NCBI GenBank assembly: GCA_021464525.1
Contig: JADRCO010000253.1
Coordinates: 1 to 40,827, forward strand
Direction of reading: 5' to 3'
Source: Rhizophagus sp. LPA8_4_AMF
Lineage: Eukaryota > Glomeromycota > Glomeromycetes > Glomerales > Glomeraceae
DNA length: 40,827 bases
Positions 24,099 through 34,572 of this stretch are shown here, piece after piece. Position numbers and translations under genes: made by a program. Positions within the stretch are counted from its first letter, which is position 1; each line of letters opens with the position of its first letter. The notes under the pieces were generated by a model. It was given only the letters and a program-made list of their open reading frames with translations, did no database searches and was not told where the DNA came from.

Positions 24099-24616
24099 AT
24101 TTGAAAACAACGATAAATATACCTTTCACTAGCGATAGTCACACGACATTGTGAGGTAAGCACGTGAAGTAGTGATTTATTATCTGCTAAAAGAGTCACC
24201 GACGTATGGTTATTCAATTTCTTATTTTTTTATTTTATTCATTATCCAAATATTTGAATATTTTAACAGAATTCTTGATTTCAATAAATTTACGGTTATT
24301 TGATGTGGCGGATAATTGTTGCATATTATTATTCATAATAATTATACAGTGCATTATTAATATTATAAATACACAATAGCTGCATTTAATTGTGAAATCT
24401 CATGGAATTCACGACTATGTCTAAGCCATGTATTGATGATCGCTAGTCGGAAATTTGCACGAACTAGAAATACAAAATTATACGCATGTAAATAATAATA
24501 ATAAATATTTTCGTTCCAATAGAATGACAATAAACAAATGGTTAAATTAAATTACTTAATTTTAACATGAATGTTTTTTTACACATTTTATTTATTAAAA
24601 AAAGTCGTGATTTAAT

Positions 24617-24840
24617 TATCTTCATTGAGTTCTTCAAATACTATTAGCATTTGTAATTCCGTCCACGTATTTCCTAACTGAAAATTTTGTGCATGATTAC
24701 AAAACACAATATTATTTAATTTAAAACTTTTCTAAATTTATAAATTGAACCTATAAAAAAAATGTGCAAGTAAAATTTTACCAGCGTAAGTTTCCGTCAC
24801 TACAATCGACATCATATTTTAATCTATCGACTATCGCTAA
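24617..24840 (-). pseudogene. coding-like relic, unrecognised 3' exon
   Basis: On the minus strand an acceptor-like TTTTCAG near 24687 precedes an in-frame stretch reading LGNTWTELQMLIVFEELN before a stop at about 24618. Upstream, 24780-24830 reads KYDVDCSDGNLRW before a GTAAAA donor. The two pieces look like consecutive exons of one protein, but the splice phases do not match as I read them. I do not recognise the family. Likely the remains of an expanded fungal gene. Confidence 0.3.
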
Positions 24841-25707
24841 TAGGTAAAAATCATGTCGGATTTATTAATTTCATTAAAAACTAATCTATATTAGGATTTT
24901 TTTTTTAAAAAAAAACAAATATGTATATCGGTATCGAATTGCTCATAACTCTTTAGTTTCGATCAAATTATGTAAATTCATTTTCAATTTATGCAAGATT
25001 ATCTAATCGAAATAACGGTTATATTATATATTGATTTTGTTTACAATATATCTTATTCATACATTTTTATAATGAAATAGTGCGTTTAAATTTTATATTT
25101 TCGTCGTCAAAGAAAGTACTAATGATATTCCTAATAATATTCGATAATAAATTTAATAAATTTAATGAAATTATTATTTTTGTTCACTTCATACTACAGC
25201 ATGTTTCCAGAATATTATTTGTATGCACAATTTAACATATAGTTTAACCTGGTGCGAAGCTACAATTAAAGAATTGTCTATCACGTGATCAGTGATCATA
25301 AATAAAATCCTAATTTGAATATATATAAATGAATATTCAAAATATTATGAAAATAGTGTGTTTGTATATTTACGGGACTAAAAAAGTTAGTCCATAGTTC
25401 TATGGTCCAATAAAATTTCCTATCTCGGAAACAATAAAGCGATTTTTATGGCAAAATCTGTCATTTTCTGATTCCTTTAAATAAGCTGATATACAATATA
25501 CCCTATATATTAATTAAATATGTTAATAATTTCCCGGCTAAACTTTTTTTAAAGACGATCGAATTAATTTGTCCTAACATTACTTATAAACCAGTTATTA
25601 ACTGGTCAATTTTTTTTTTTTTTTGAGCCTCTAAACTTTGTATTGGTGTGTAACATACAGTGTTATTTAAGCTCAATTAATTTGTTTATTTTGCTTATAA
25701 ATCATAA

Positions 25708-27627
25708 ATGATGCTCGCTTTATTTTCACTTTTCTTCCTTTTTTTCTTTGTATACTATTTTAAAAGTGGAAAACTTAATAAAGTTCCTGTGAAAAATTTA
25801 TGTAACGTATGCTTGAAACCTTCCAAGAACGAATGTACAAATTGTAATCAAATATATTATTGCTCTAAAAAATGTCAGAAAAAAGATTGGAAAGAGCATA
25901 GAAAGGTGTGTGGAAAAGTTGGAACCGAACTCATCATACCAACAAGTTCATCTCCAACTAAAATGCGTGAATTTATATCAGATTTGACATCTGATGACGT
26001 TATAGAAAGTTGCAATGTACCCGATTTTGAACAAGAATATGCCATTAAATATCCACATGAAAAGATGCATATTCAATTTCTTAATTCTGCTCAATCATCA
26101 ATAAAATATCTTCAACTTATTGAAAGATTCATAGACCATGATCCTAACGAACCTGACCCGAAATATATTATGAATAGATGGAATGAAATTTCTGAAGTTC
26201 TCATAAATTTTCTCACAACTCCAAGAAAAATTGGTGATATTTTTACTGGAAAAATGAAATCTCAATATCTAGGGGGTAAAGATGTGGCCGCTCAAAGCTT
26301 TAGTAGCATGCCAAAACAAAGTTTTACATTTGACCAAGGAAAGGTTCATATTGCTGTCGGTTTTGTGGATTTGGATTTACTTTTACAAGCTGAAATCACT
26401 CAGAATACTCAGAATAAGAATTCTATTGAACAACCAAATAAATTCATTGGATATGAAGGATCTGTTTATGCGGTAGCAAAAACTAATGTGATTGAAGAAA
26501 TGATGGTGAAAAAAGTTCCAATTCGATCAATAATAGAAGTGTGGTTCTCTTCTGTATGGACAATGGAGACTTTAAAATACTTTGAGAAGGCTGTCAAAAG
26601 TGTCTTGGAATTTGGAGATGCACCAAATGATGGCCTACCTAACCCAACAAAAAAAGAGCTTCATCCAAAAGTTAGATCTCTAATCTCCCATTGGAATAAG
26701 TCTATCAGATCACCAAAATCTCACCAAGAAGCGCACAAACTTTGGACAAAAACTTTTACTTCAGAAGATAATGTATTTTTTATTATTGCTAATCTTATTG
26801 AACCACGAGATCGTGTACAAGTTGCACGTCATATTCTTACTGGTGAGTTCCCCCTTATGAATGATCAACCACCAAAAAATCTAATCGCAAGCATTACAAT
26901 GTTCAATTGTAATAACGGAATTTCACCACATTCTTCAAATGAATTCATGCTCCAAATGATGCCAATGGACACCATTCTATCTAATAATCAACGTAAAGAA
27001 ATCAGCTTTTTGGATGCAATATACAACTTTCTTGAAAATGCGATTATAAAAGTTTGCAATTGGTTATCACCACTCGAGGGACAAGCTGAAAAGATTGAAA
27101 TTTATCTACATTTACAACCTATTACCAATGATAATTCTGAAATGCTTGCCTCAATTCGTCAATTAGACCCATGGATAATGTCTTGGGGTAATATTTGCGA
27201 TTACTTTTATGTGCACGATTTTCATAAGATGCTTCGCGCCTGTTCAGGAAATGATACAATTCACATAATGACATCGATCGATTGGATTAAGGAGGTCTTT
27301 GGTGCACATATCATGGAATATGATGGTAGAGTTCGTCGCGGGATGTTGATTGATGCACAAAAGAAGATTTCGATGGCTGAAAAGGTTGTAGACCCATCTG
27401 GATATTTCCAATATACCAATATTATATCACATCCATATAATATTGGTGATATAGCAGCGATGACGGTGGTAAAGGAGAATTGGCAAAATTATTTTTTCAA
27501 AGAACAGGACTTAAATATTGGTGATTTTTCATTCGTATCATATGCTTATACACATAAGACACATACTCTCTTGAATATTTGTTATACATATAACAAGGAG
27601 ATTAATATTAAGCTTTATTACAAATAA
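25708..27627 (+). CDS. MYND zinc-finger protein with N-terminal membrane anchor
   Basis: Single open frame of 639 residues. Residues 3-18 are a hydrophobic, Phe/Leu-rich segment that would act as a signal anchor. Residues 32-68 form a complete MYND finger with zinc ligands Cys32, Cys35, Cys43, Cys46, Cys52, Cys56, His64 and Cys68 in standard spacing. The remaining about 570 residues are a large domain I cannot name; it includes QGKVHIAVGFVDLDLL and a run near residues 490-520 rich in Trp and Asp. MYND fingers bind proline-rich peptides in partner proteins. The start is the first Met of the frame, after an in-frame stop-rich AT region. The last about 35 residues are less protein-like, and an intron near 27530-27660 (acceptor-like TTTCTTGCAG at 27651-27660) is possible, so the C-terminus is uncertain. 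Confidence 0.88.
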   Translation: MMLALFSLFFLFFFVYYFKSGKLNKVPVKNLCNVCLKPSKNECTNCNQIYYCSKKCQKKDWKEHRKVCGKVGTELIIPTSSSPTKMREFISDLTSDDVIESCNVPDFEQEYAIKYPHEKMHIQFLNSAQSSIKYLQLIERFIDHDPNEPDPKYIMNRWNEISEVLINFLTTPRKIGDIFTGKMKSQYLGGKDVAAQSFSSMPKQSFTFDQGKVHIAVGFVDLDLLLQAEITQNTQNKNSIEQPNKFIGYEGSVYAVAKTNVIEEMMVKKVPIRSIIEVWFSSVWTMETLKYFEKAVKSVLEFGDAPNDGLPNPTKKELHPKVRSLISHWNKSIRSPKSHQEAHKLWTKTFTSEDNVFFIIANLIEPRDRVQVARHILTGEFPLMNDQPPKNLIASITMFNCNNGISPHSSNEFMLQMMPMDTILSNNQRKEISFLDAIYNFLENAIIKVCNWLSPLEGQAEKIEIYLHLQPITNDNSEMLASIRQLDPWIMSWGNICDYFYVHDFHKMLRACSGNDTIHIMTSIDWIKEVFGAHIMEYDGRVRRGMLIDAQKKISMAEKVVDPSGYFQYTNIISHPYNIGDIAAMTVVKENWQNYFFKEQDLNIGDFSFVSYAYTHKTHTLLNICYTYNKEINIKLYYK

Positions 27628-28940
27628 ATACTACTTGCTATTTTATTTTTTTTCTTGCAGATGTTCAATTTTAATGTTTTAGTAATAATTATATTTGTGA
27701 TTTACAATATTTGTAGTGAATGAGGTATATTAAAATAAGTTTGGGTAATGGGTTACGTTCAATTTAGCCAATATTTAATAGTATAACTGGTAATTTGTAC
27801 TCATTTATGTCTTTAAAATTTTACAAGTGAATTTACTTGTTCCTTTCAAATCAATTTAAAATATATGTGTGGCACGAAACACCATACTATATACTTTCGA
27901 AGCTTATTATATTGTACTTATACAGCAATTTCATGGTATAATATGCATGTAAGCGAACTCAATATCTTCAAAAACTTATCTGAATAATCATGTGTTAATA
28001 CCAACCGAAGTTTTATAGCATACTGACTGGCATTATGAAATTCTGGTTCTCTTAATTGACGCCTTCTTGACTACTGTAATTATCGTAAGTCTCGGGACAT
28101 AAATTACATCATTTTTTATTAGTTGCTTTGCTAAAAAAGATTTATGTTAAATTCTCGTCACCAGGAAATTTTTTCCACTTAAAATCCACACGAAAATCCA
28201 CATCAAATATTGTGGAAATCTGAATAGTTCTAATTTTTTCCAAATACCTTGTGACAAAACACGTGGTATTTTCGGCGTTGGATACTTTGGAATGTATGGA
28301 ATTCCACATATTTCTGAATGAACCGATCTACCTAAAAAATTTCATGATGAATATCTAATTCTTTTTAATACTTTAATTTAAAAAATAATAATAAATATGC
28401 GAACATACATAAATTTAATTTTTTTTTATCCTTGTTGAATCTTAATGATCTTAAAATAAGTACAAGTGCCGCCGTTGTAACGACACTCTTGGGCCATTAG
28501 TATATTTTTTTTCTAATTGTCGTTATAATGTGATTTATTATGTTTTATATAGCGACATCAAAGGAATCCAAAAATGGCATGTCGTTATACAATAATATGT
28601 CGTTATAATGAGATGTCATTATAACGGACGGCACTTGTATATTTTTTATATAAATGAAAGCCATAAGTGAATATTTGTAGATTTCTTTTTACATTGTACC
28701 GAATGTATATTTTTATATCCTAACAAGTATTATCTATATGATTCAAATCGTTCAAGTTCATATTTGATTGGGGTATAGTTTGTATTAATAATTATATTAC
28801 ATTAATTTATTACTGAAAAAAGGGCGTAAAGACTTGTTTTTTTGTTTCTTTTGTGCACTATAATTTATTGTTCAAAATTGACAAATACAGATATTTTCTT
28901 TTTAACAAATTAAAATTTTATAATATTAGGTCTAATATTT
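27628..28940. other. AT-rich intergenic region with one MITE
   Basis: No intact gene is seen. A TIR element lies at 28463-28637. On the minus strand around 28260-28345 an open stretch follows a TTTTTTAG acceptor-like site and reads RSVHSEICGIPYIPKYP, faintly like a kinase activation segment. This is too short to call. Confidence 0.55.
28461..28639. mobile_element. short TIR element of Tc1/pogo type
   Basis: The left end CAAGTGCCGCCGTTGTAACG (28463 onward) is matched by an inverted right end reading CAAGTGCCGTCCGTTATAAT (back from 28637). TA dinucleotides flank both sides (28461-28462, 28638-28639). GTCGTTATA words recur inside in both directions. At 175 bp and with no frame, it is a MITE. 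CGTTATAACGACA-type ends are common in fungal Tc1/pogo relatives. Confidence 0.8.
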
Positions 28941-28949
28941 GAAGAGGAT

Positions 28950-29700
28950 TAATTAATACAACAATCAATAAAGCAATTACATCAATTGATTATAATATTT
29001 ATGCAAACAATATGAATTTATAAAACAAACAATTCTTGCTGATAATTCTCTTACAAATGATGAAAAAACTGAAGCAATAAGACTACTTAATAAAGAGCAT
29101 GACCGAGAAAAAAATTCTTCGTAATGAAGGGACAAGAAGAATTTGTGAAAATTGTAACCAAAAATGCTTGGCAACGTCATATTGTGAATATTATATCCAA
29201 AATTATTTAAAAGCAAAATTTTCAAGTTGGACATCTGGAGATAATGACATTGACAATTTAATACAAAAATGTCAATCAGATGCACACAAATAATCGTATA
29301 ATAATTTAGAATGGGATTTTTAGAAAGAAACAATTAATAAGGATCAGAAATTATAATGTGATACTCAAAAGATTAGAAAATGTAGAAAGTGCAAGTCAAA
29401 GTTGGTTTGAAGAGGTTTGTAATTTAAGAATACTGATGAACTTATATTTAAAGCTTAATTATTAAAATCAAAATATTTTGTATAGGCTAAATCACATTTA
29501 CCTTTAAGTAATAAATGGTCAACTATTGTTCAATGTTATGATTTAACACAAAATCCATCAAATGGAAATTATATGCTTGTAATGGATAGAATGGATATAA
29601 ATTTACAACAAAATCATATAAATCAACTAACACGGGAGACAATAAAAGTTGCAATTTGTCATTTGTCTTCCTAGTAAAGTTAGTTTAAGTATAATAATAA
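28950..29700 (+). pseudogene. degenerate protein-kinase gene (expanded fungal kinase family)
   Basis: Pieces in order: a region about 29039-29112 reading TILADNSLTNDEKTEAIRLL; a shift of one base in the A run at 29105-29111; then RRICENCNQKCLATSYCEYY and WTSGDNDIDNLIQKCQ, ending in a stop at about 29291. After further stops, 29367-29415 reads RLENVESASQSWFEE, followed by an intron-like gap ending TTTGTATAG at 29486, then AKSHLPLSNKWSTIVQCYDL and NGNYMLVMDRMDINL. These are words I associate with the N-terminal Cys-rich segment and the N-lobe/hinge of kinases that are hugely expanded in AM fungi. The ATP-binding loop and the whole C-lobe are missing. At least one frameshift and several stops mark it as dead. 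Confidence 0.7.
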
Positions 29701-29712
29701 TAAAACACTAGT

Positions 29713-29778
29713 TTACAACGTCCGACTCATTATTACGTGTTATTTGATGAAAATGGATTCAGCTCTGATGCACTTCAA
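29713..29778 (+). pseudogene. Argonaute-like PIWI-domain exon fragment
   Basis: Twenty-two codons read LQRPTHYYVLFDENGFSSDA before a GTAATA donor-like site. RPTHYxVLxDxNxF is the well-conserved C-terminal part of the PIWI domain in Argonaute proteins. A possible decayed continuation lies at 29850-29895. No other part of an Argonaute is seen nearby, so this is a stranded exon. Confidence 0.6.
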
Positions 29779-30611
29779 GTAATAACATATAATTAAACTT
29801 TTTTTTAGCTTTTAATATAGATTAAATGTTTACATCAAGATTTTAAACCGCGTAAGTGCAATAACAATTAATCTTGTACCTGGTTGTTTTTGAAATGAAA
29901 AAAAAAAAGATGTTTTCGAAATAAAATATTAAGGAGATAAAAAAAAAATAGAGTGGAAATGTGGAATTAAATAAAATAAAAGTGGTCATGAATCAAATTA
30001 ATATTTGTAATCAAAAATTGAAGTGATTCTTCTGAGCAAAACACAATTTGAGTTTTGCATTAGTAAAAAACATTTTTCTCGATTAAGCCTAATAATACTA
30101 ATTTTAAAATAATAATAAATAAATAATTAATTAATTATTTTTTTAGTAAGAATAAGAATTTTACATAAAAGTAAGCCGATAAAAATGTTTCAGCTTGTTC
30201 TAATTTATCATTTCATCGGTTTGAATATAAAATTTTAGAGTCACATGACATTTGTGTGGGTTATAGATGACACGTTCCATAGCTAAATAGGATACGCTAA
30301 AAAATTTATTTATCTTTAATTAGCAGCACCGGCATGGGATGAGTGTTTGCTAAAAGCAAACGGGTGTGTAAAATTTGTACTGCGACAACTGGATAATCAA
30401 ATGTGTATAATGTGATCTTGAATCATTTTGACAATAACATGACAATATTGACATGGTTCGTGCGTCATGTTACACAATTTAATTGACGTGCGACGAAAAC
30501 TGATATATAATTTACTCAAGTTCGACATACTCTTTTACTTTCGATTTAACACCTCCCCTTTTTACTTTCGATTACAATTTAACACCACCCTTTTTTACTT
30601 TTGATTACAAT
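29779..30611. other. AT-rich region upstream of the F-box-like gene
   Basis: No gene is seen. The last 80 bp carry a tandem repeat (separate entry) and the presumed promoter and 5' UTR of the next gene. Confidence 0.5.
30532..30611 (+). repeat. imperfect tandem repeat just before the F-box start
   Basis: Three units built from TTTTACTTTCGATTACAATT, two of them followed by TAACACC(A/T)CCC, are repeated head to tail, the last merging into the ATG at 30612. The pyrimidine-rich repeats would form the 5' UTR or core promoter. Confidence 0.7.
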
Positions 30612-32120
30612 ATGTCATGTTCAAAAATATTTTCAGGAGATTTACCTGAATTAACATATGATGTTATAAAATATTTTCAGAATGATTATTCAACTTTACA
30701 TTCATGCATTTTAGTTAACAGATTATGGTGTCGTTTAGCAATTCCATTATTATGGGAAAATCCATTTTCAATTCGTACTGGAAAATATAATTTTATTGAA
30801 GTTTACTTATATAATTCAAATGATGAATTTAAAACAAAATTATATGAATATAAAATTATTAATAATTCATTACCTTCGAATACATTGTTCAATTATCCCA
30901 GTTTTTTAAAATATTTGAATACATATAAGTATATTTTTTTTATTGATAAGTGGTTTGAAGCTACTATTAAAACTTCAAACCCCGAAAATATATCATATAT
31001 ATGTGTACAACTATTTAAAATATTTATTGAAAATCAAGTAAATTTACATACTCTTGATATTGAGGATAAATATAATTATCTTTATTATAGATATTTTAAT
31101 GATATTCTTAAGTTAATTTTACAAAATTTAAATTTCATTCATAATGTTAGAAATTTAAATATTTATATTAAAGATTCATCTAATTTTTTAAGGATATTTC
31201 AAGCAGTTAATTTACATCAAAATATTAAAAAAATTTTACTAAGAAATTATGACATTGTCTGTTATTATCAATTATTATTATCATCAAAAGATTATAATTT
31301 TTTAAATACTTTAAATACTATCATTTTCTATAAAGTCGATTTTAAAAATATAATTAATCTAGATAAAGTATTTGAACAATTAAATGTTTTAGAATCTGTT
31401 CATTTAATTTATTGTATTTTAGATACTGGTTTTACTCAACAAATTATTAATTTAACTAAACCATTTAAATTGAAATCTTTATTTATAAATGAGGTATCAC
31501 AAATTAAATCATTGCAATTATTATTACAAAAATCTGGTGGTTATTTAGAAAATTTTGTATATGATGAGGATGAACCATTACAACATAAATTATTAGAATT
31601 AATTATCAAATATTGTAAAAATATCAATTTTTTTAGTTTTTGTGAAATTGTTTTGGTTAATTATCAAATAATCAATTTAATTAATTTAATTGAAAATATT
31701 AAACAAAATCTTAATTATCTTTTAATTACTATAGGGGGTGTTCATTGTAATAATTCAGATGTTGAATATGCTTCATTCATATTACAAAATTTAGGGCAAA
31801 TTATCCCTTCTAAATTAGAATACTTAAGTTTGAATTTATGTATTAGAGAAAGGGATTTTAAAGCATTCTTAGAAAATTCTCAAGATAAATTTATTAATAA
31901 ATTGATAATAAATCAAAGAAGTCGGTATGATATTTTACGTTATATAAAGAAACATATTATGAAGGAAAAAAGAGTCAAGTATTTGGCTATTAGTAGATAT
32001 CATGGAGATTTGTTTGATTTAAAGGATGAAGTGAAGGAATTCAAGTTACATAATGTTATAGTTCGAAGTTATAGTGATTTATCTATTGATACTATTGACT
32101 TTATAAAGAATATTGATTAG
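30612..32120 (+). CDS. F-box-like protein with LRR-like C-terminus
   Basis: A single exon codes 502 residues. Residues about 8-52 read like the F-box common in AM fungi (LPELTYDVIKYFQND, then HSCILVNRLWCRLAIPLLWE), which would bind Skp1 and recruit substrates to an SCF ubiquitin ligase. The rest is Leu/Ile/Asn-rich with loosely repeated segments (LESVHLIYC, LKSLFINEV, LEYLSLNLC), consistent with degenerate leucine-rich repeats for substrate binding. Codon use is extremely AT-rich, with Asn, Ile, Lys and Tyr heavy composition. The start is the first ATG after the tandem repeat. Members of this family are very numerous in Rhizophagus, so orthology cannot be assigned. Confidence 0.82.
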   Translation: MSCSKIFSGDLPELTYDVIKYFQNDYSTLHSCILVNRLWCRLAIPLLWENPFSIRTGKYNFIEVYLYNSNDEFKTKLYEYKIINNSLPSNTLFNYPSFLKYLNTYKYIFFIDKWFEATIKTSNPENISYICVQLFKIFIENQVNLHTLDIEDKYNYLYYRYFNDILKLILQNLNFIHNVRNLNIYIKDSSNFLRIFQAVNLHQNIKKILLRNYDIVCYYQLLLSSKDYNFLNTLNTIIFYKVDFKNIINLDKVFEQLNVLESVHLIYCILDTGFTQQIINLTKPFKLKSLFINEVSQIKSLQLLLQKSGGYLENFVYDEDEPLQHKLLELIIKYCKNINFFSFCEIVLVNYQIINLINLIENIKQNLNYLLITIGGVHCNNSDVEYASFILQNLGQIIPSKLEYLSLNLCIRERDFKAFLENSQDKFINKLIINQRSRYDILRYIKKHIMKEKRVKYLAISRYHGDLFDLKDEVKEFKLHNVIVRSYSDLSIDTIDFIKNID

Positions 32121-33298
32121 TTATAAAGATGATAATCATATATAATCATATATAATATTTGTATATTATTACAACTGAATAATTAAAGTTGCTTTATTAT
32201 GAATTTACTTTTCTGAAAGAAATGATTTATTTGTTTATTATTGAAATTTATTGAGAATTTTATTTTTTATTCATGTCAATTTTATAAATATGAAATCCAT
32301 TTTTACAAAAAATTTAATTATATATAAATAACAAAACACTCTTTATGAATATAAATAATATTATGAACAACTTTATTTAAGAAATAAATTCGTATAAAAC
32401 ACTATAACTCATGCGGAACAATGTTAAATATAAATAATATCGTAATCAATTATTAATTATTATTAGGTTTTTTTTTATAAAAAAAACGAAAAAAAACGAT
32501 CTTTTTATTTTTAATAAAAACAAGGTTTTCATTTTTTATTAAAGAAGGACTTTTTTAATATTTTGGGGTGGTCACCTGCTGCTCAGAGCCCTTGGTACCC
32601 AATAATTTAATGAAATAATTACAGTAATTGGATGAGCTCAAATTCTCAATTACCAATAATTTAACCGGCCAAAATGGTATATAAACTAGAGAACGCAAAC
32701 CATTCAGGTCCAACATATTATAAAAGACTCGTTCCAACCCATCTGACATAGTTACAACCCATCCGACATAGGTAGGTCATATTATAAGTTGCATAAATAG
32801 CTATAGTTAATATTTTTATTTTATTTTTTAGCTGTCTTGTTCGTTCTTTTTGATATATTTTTTTTTTAAAGAAACTTTTTTAACTTCTTTTTTTTTTCTT
32901 CTGTAGTTTCTTATTACATACATAATTTTTGAAGGTGGATACTTAAGAAAGCTTAAACTTCTTTTTTATTACTTTTATTTTTATTTTTCCATTATATCTT
33001 CTGTAGAGAGTTATTTTGAATGAATTTTAATTAGGGTGGCTTAGCATTAACATGTGATCTGCACAAATGAATCAAACTCGCCGATATGTTTTATTGTTAT
33101 AGCGGATAGTACGATCAAAAAAAAATTTTTTTAATTGATCTGCAATTTCACCTGATATGAAATCCTGTGTATGCTGATCAATTTGGTATAACGTAAAAGA
33201 TATTTACAACGTAATTACGTTTTATAATACAGATGAACTAAATTCGCGCATATGAAGTATAATCAATTTTTTATTTACATCACATGTACAAAATCTAA
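32121..33298. other. AT-rich intergenic region with a GC-richer island
   Basis: Mostly homopolymer-rich DNA. An island at about 32565-32775 is clearly less AT-rich and has a 64-codon minus-strand frame (32555-32749, starting MSDGLERVFYNMLDLNGL). I do not recognise it. The words CCCATC(T/C)GACATAG repeat at its right edge. It may be an inserted repeat rather than a gene. Confidence 0.5.
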
Positions 33299-33803
33299 TT
33301 GGCCGATAAGCATGCGGGACAGAATGAAGGTACTGAAGTATCTTGGCCATTTGCGGGATTCATCATTGTCAACAATGCTGTATTGAAAAGGATAATAATG
33401 GATCACTATCGTCAGCCACGCCACCTGAACAAAGTAATGCTCCATCTTTATACACGGCTTTCACACAAGTCCGATGGATCATACGTTTAAAACGAGCGAT
33501 CTAGGTGAGACTTCTGTTAAAATAGGAATATCACATTCTCTACAAGGTCCATAATCTGGGATAGTATTGTTGGATTTAATCAATGAAAAATCCGGCTCTT
33601 CACGAAGAATGTCCTCTGGGAGGTATTTCAATATGTATAATGCAAGTATTTTTAGGGCCCTGTTGCGTCTTGGTTGCACTTTGTAAATATCTCTACTTTG
33701 TGTGCTATCAATTAAGTCGTCCATATTGATATCCTCAGCAGTAATCGGGTTTTCGACTTCCGTATTAGCTGAGCTCTCTCTTGATTTTTCATGGTAACGT
33801 TTT
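33299..33803 (-). pseudogene. broken RING-finger gene
   Basis: From an acceptor-like TTTTTTCAG (33804-33812) the minus strand is open through RALKILALYILKYLPEDIL and CRECDIPILTEVSPRSLVLN to a stop at 33479. In another frame the sequence continues MIHRTCVKAVYKDGALLC (about 33475-33422), and in a third SFCPACLS (about 33320-33300). Together these give C-x2-C, H-x2-C and C-x2-C parts of a RING finger in the right order, split by at least two frame breaks. The expected CGH before MIHRTC is missing, which suggests a deletion of a few bases. A RING finger would act in ubiquitin transfer; this copy is probably dead. A plus-strand frame over the same bases is a shadow. Confidence 0.6.
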
Positions 33804-33949
33804 CTGAAAAAATAACTATAATTCCTTGCTTTTTTATAGTGCAGGCAAATATCCAGGAAAAACCAATTCCCAGATCTTCACAAGTAATTACCCACTTCTA
33901 GTTTTTATCTTTGTCTCTAGATGTGCTATGTATGTATTTTGTCAATTCG

Positions 33950-34207
33950 CTAATCCCCTTGCAAATCAATAAAAATGACTTCAGGATTAGCATCGATATC
34001 CCCAAATCCCATATGCGAAATAATGATTGCCAGAAAAAATATCCATGCCGAATATTGTTTTATTAATATGATAATAGCATGTCCGGATTCATGACACACT
34101 AAAAATAAATATAAATAGTCAGAGAAAAAATGTGAATATATATGTGATTCGTACATCGCACAGCCCCTATTCTTCGGCAAGAAATTTTCTGATATCTTTC
34201 TATGCAT
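33950..34207 (-). other. unrecognised open frame
   Basis: An 85-codon minus-strand frame. The C-terminal half (HESGHAIIILIKQYSAWIFF, then HMGFGDIDANPEVIFIDLQG) reads more like protein than chance, with a hydrophobic centre. It could be an exon of a degraded gene. I cannot name a family, and HESGH alone is not enough to call a metalloprotease. Confidence 0.25.
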
Positions 34208-34333
34208 TCAGGTGTCAGTATACCAAGATATTTTTGTCCGATGTGTGTAAACACTTACAAGTTGGAAACCTTGACTTTAGATCGGTATATTCAAAAGCAT
34301 TTTGATGCCTTACATATCATGCATAACAATTGA
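34202..34333 (+). other. short frame with C2H2-like zinc-finger pattern
   Basis: A 43-codon frame from ATG 34202, or an exon after the acceptor-like TTTCTATGCATTCAG ending at 34210. It contains FCPMCVNTY followed by RYIQKHFDALH, giving C-x2-C-x17-H-x4-H. The inter-pair spacing is longer than in a standard C2H2 finger. It may be a finger fragment from a degraded gene. Confidence 0.3.
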
Positions 34334-34572
34334 AAAAGGACATAAGTAATTTATATCTATCATATATGTAAGCTGATATTTTTTTATTTTCAGTTCAACA
34401 TATAATTTATATTTTACGACGATTGATGACAGCAAATACATTATGCATATATATTTTTTTATTTTTTCAACGCATGATTACATATTACTTCAGTTAAGAT
34501 AAATAAATCATATAAATTGTGATGCAGAATTGTAAAAACTCTACATAATTTTACTGCTGTAAAGCTGAATAT

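Larger units (their letters stand above)
22291..25707. other. repeat-rich intergenic region
   Basis: No intact gene is seen in this 3.4-kb gap. It holds palindromic hairpin elements at 22468-22810 and a TIR element at 23778-24096. A coding-like relic lies on the minus strand around 24617-24840. Short frames at 23942-24217 are inside the TIR element and are not genes. The last about 400 bp before 25708 are AT-rich and would contain the MYND gene promoter. Confidence 0.6.

Noticed and set aside
23942..24217. Two overlapping frames of 61-70 codons
   Set aside because: They fall largely inside the TIR element at 23778-24096 and have no transposase features.
34010..34110. HESGH considered as a zinc metalloprotease HExxH site
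   Set aside because: The spacing happens to match but no supporting third ligand, domain or intact gene is visible.
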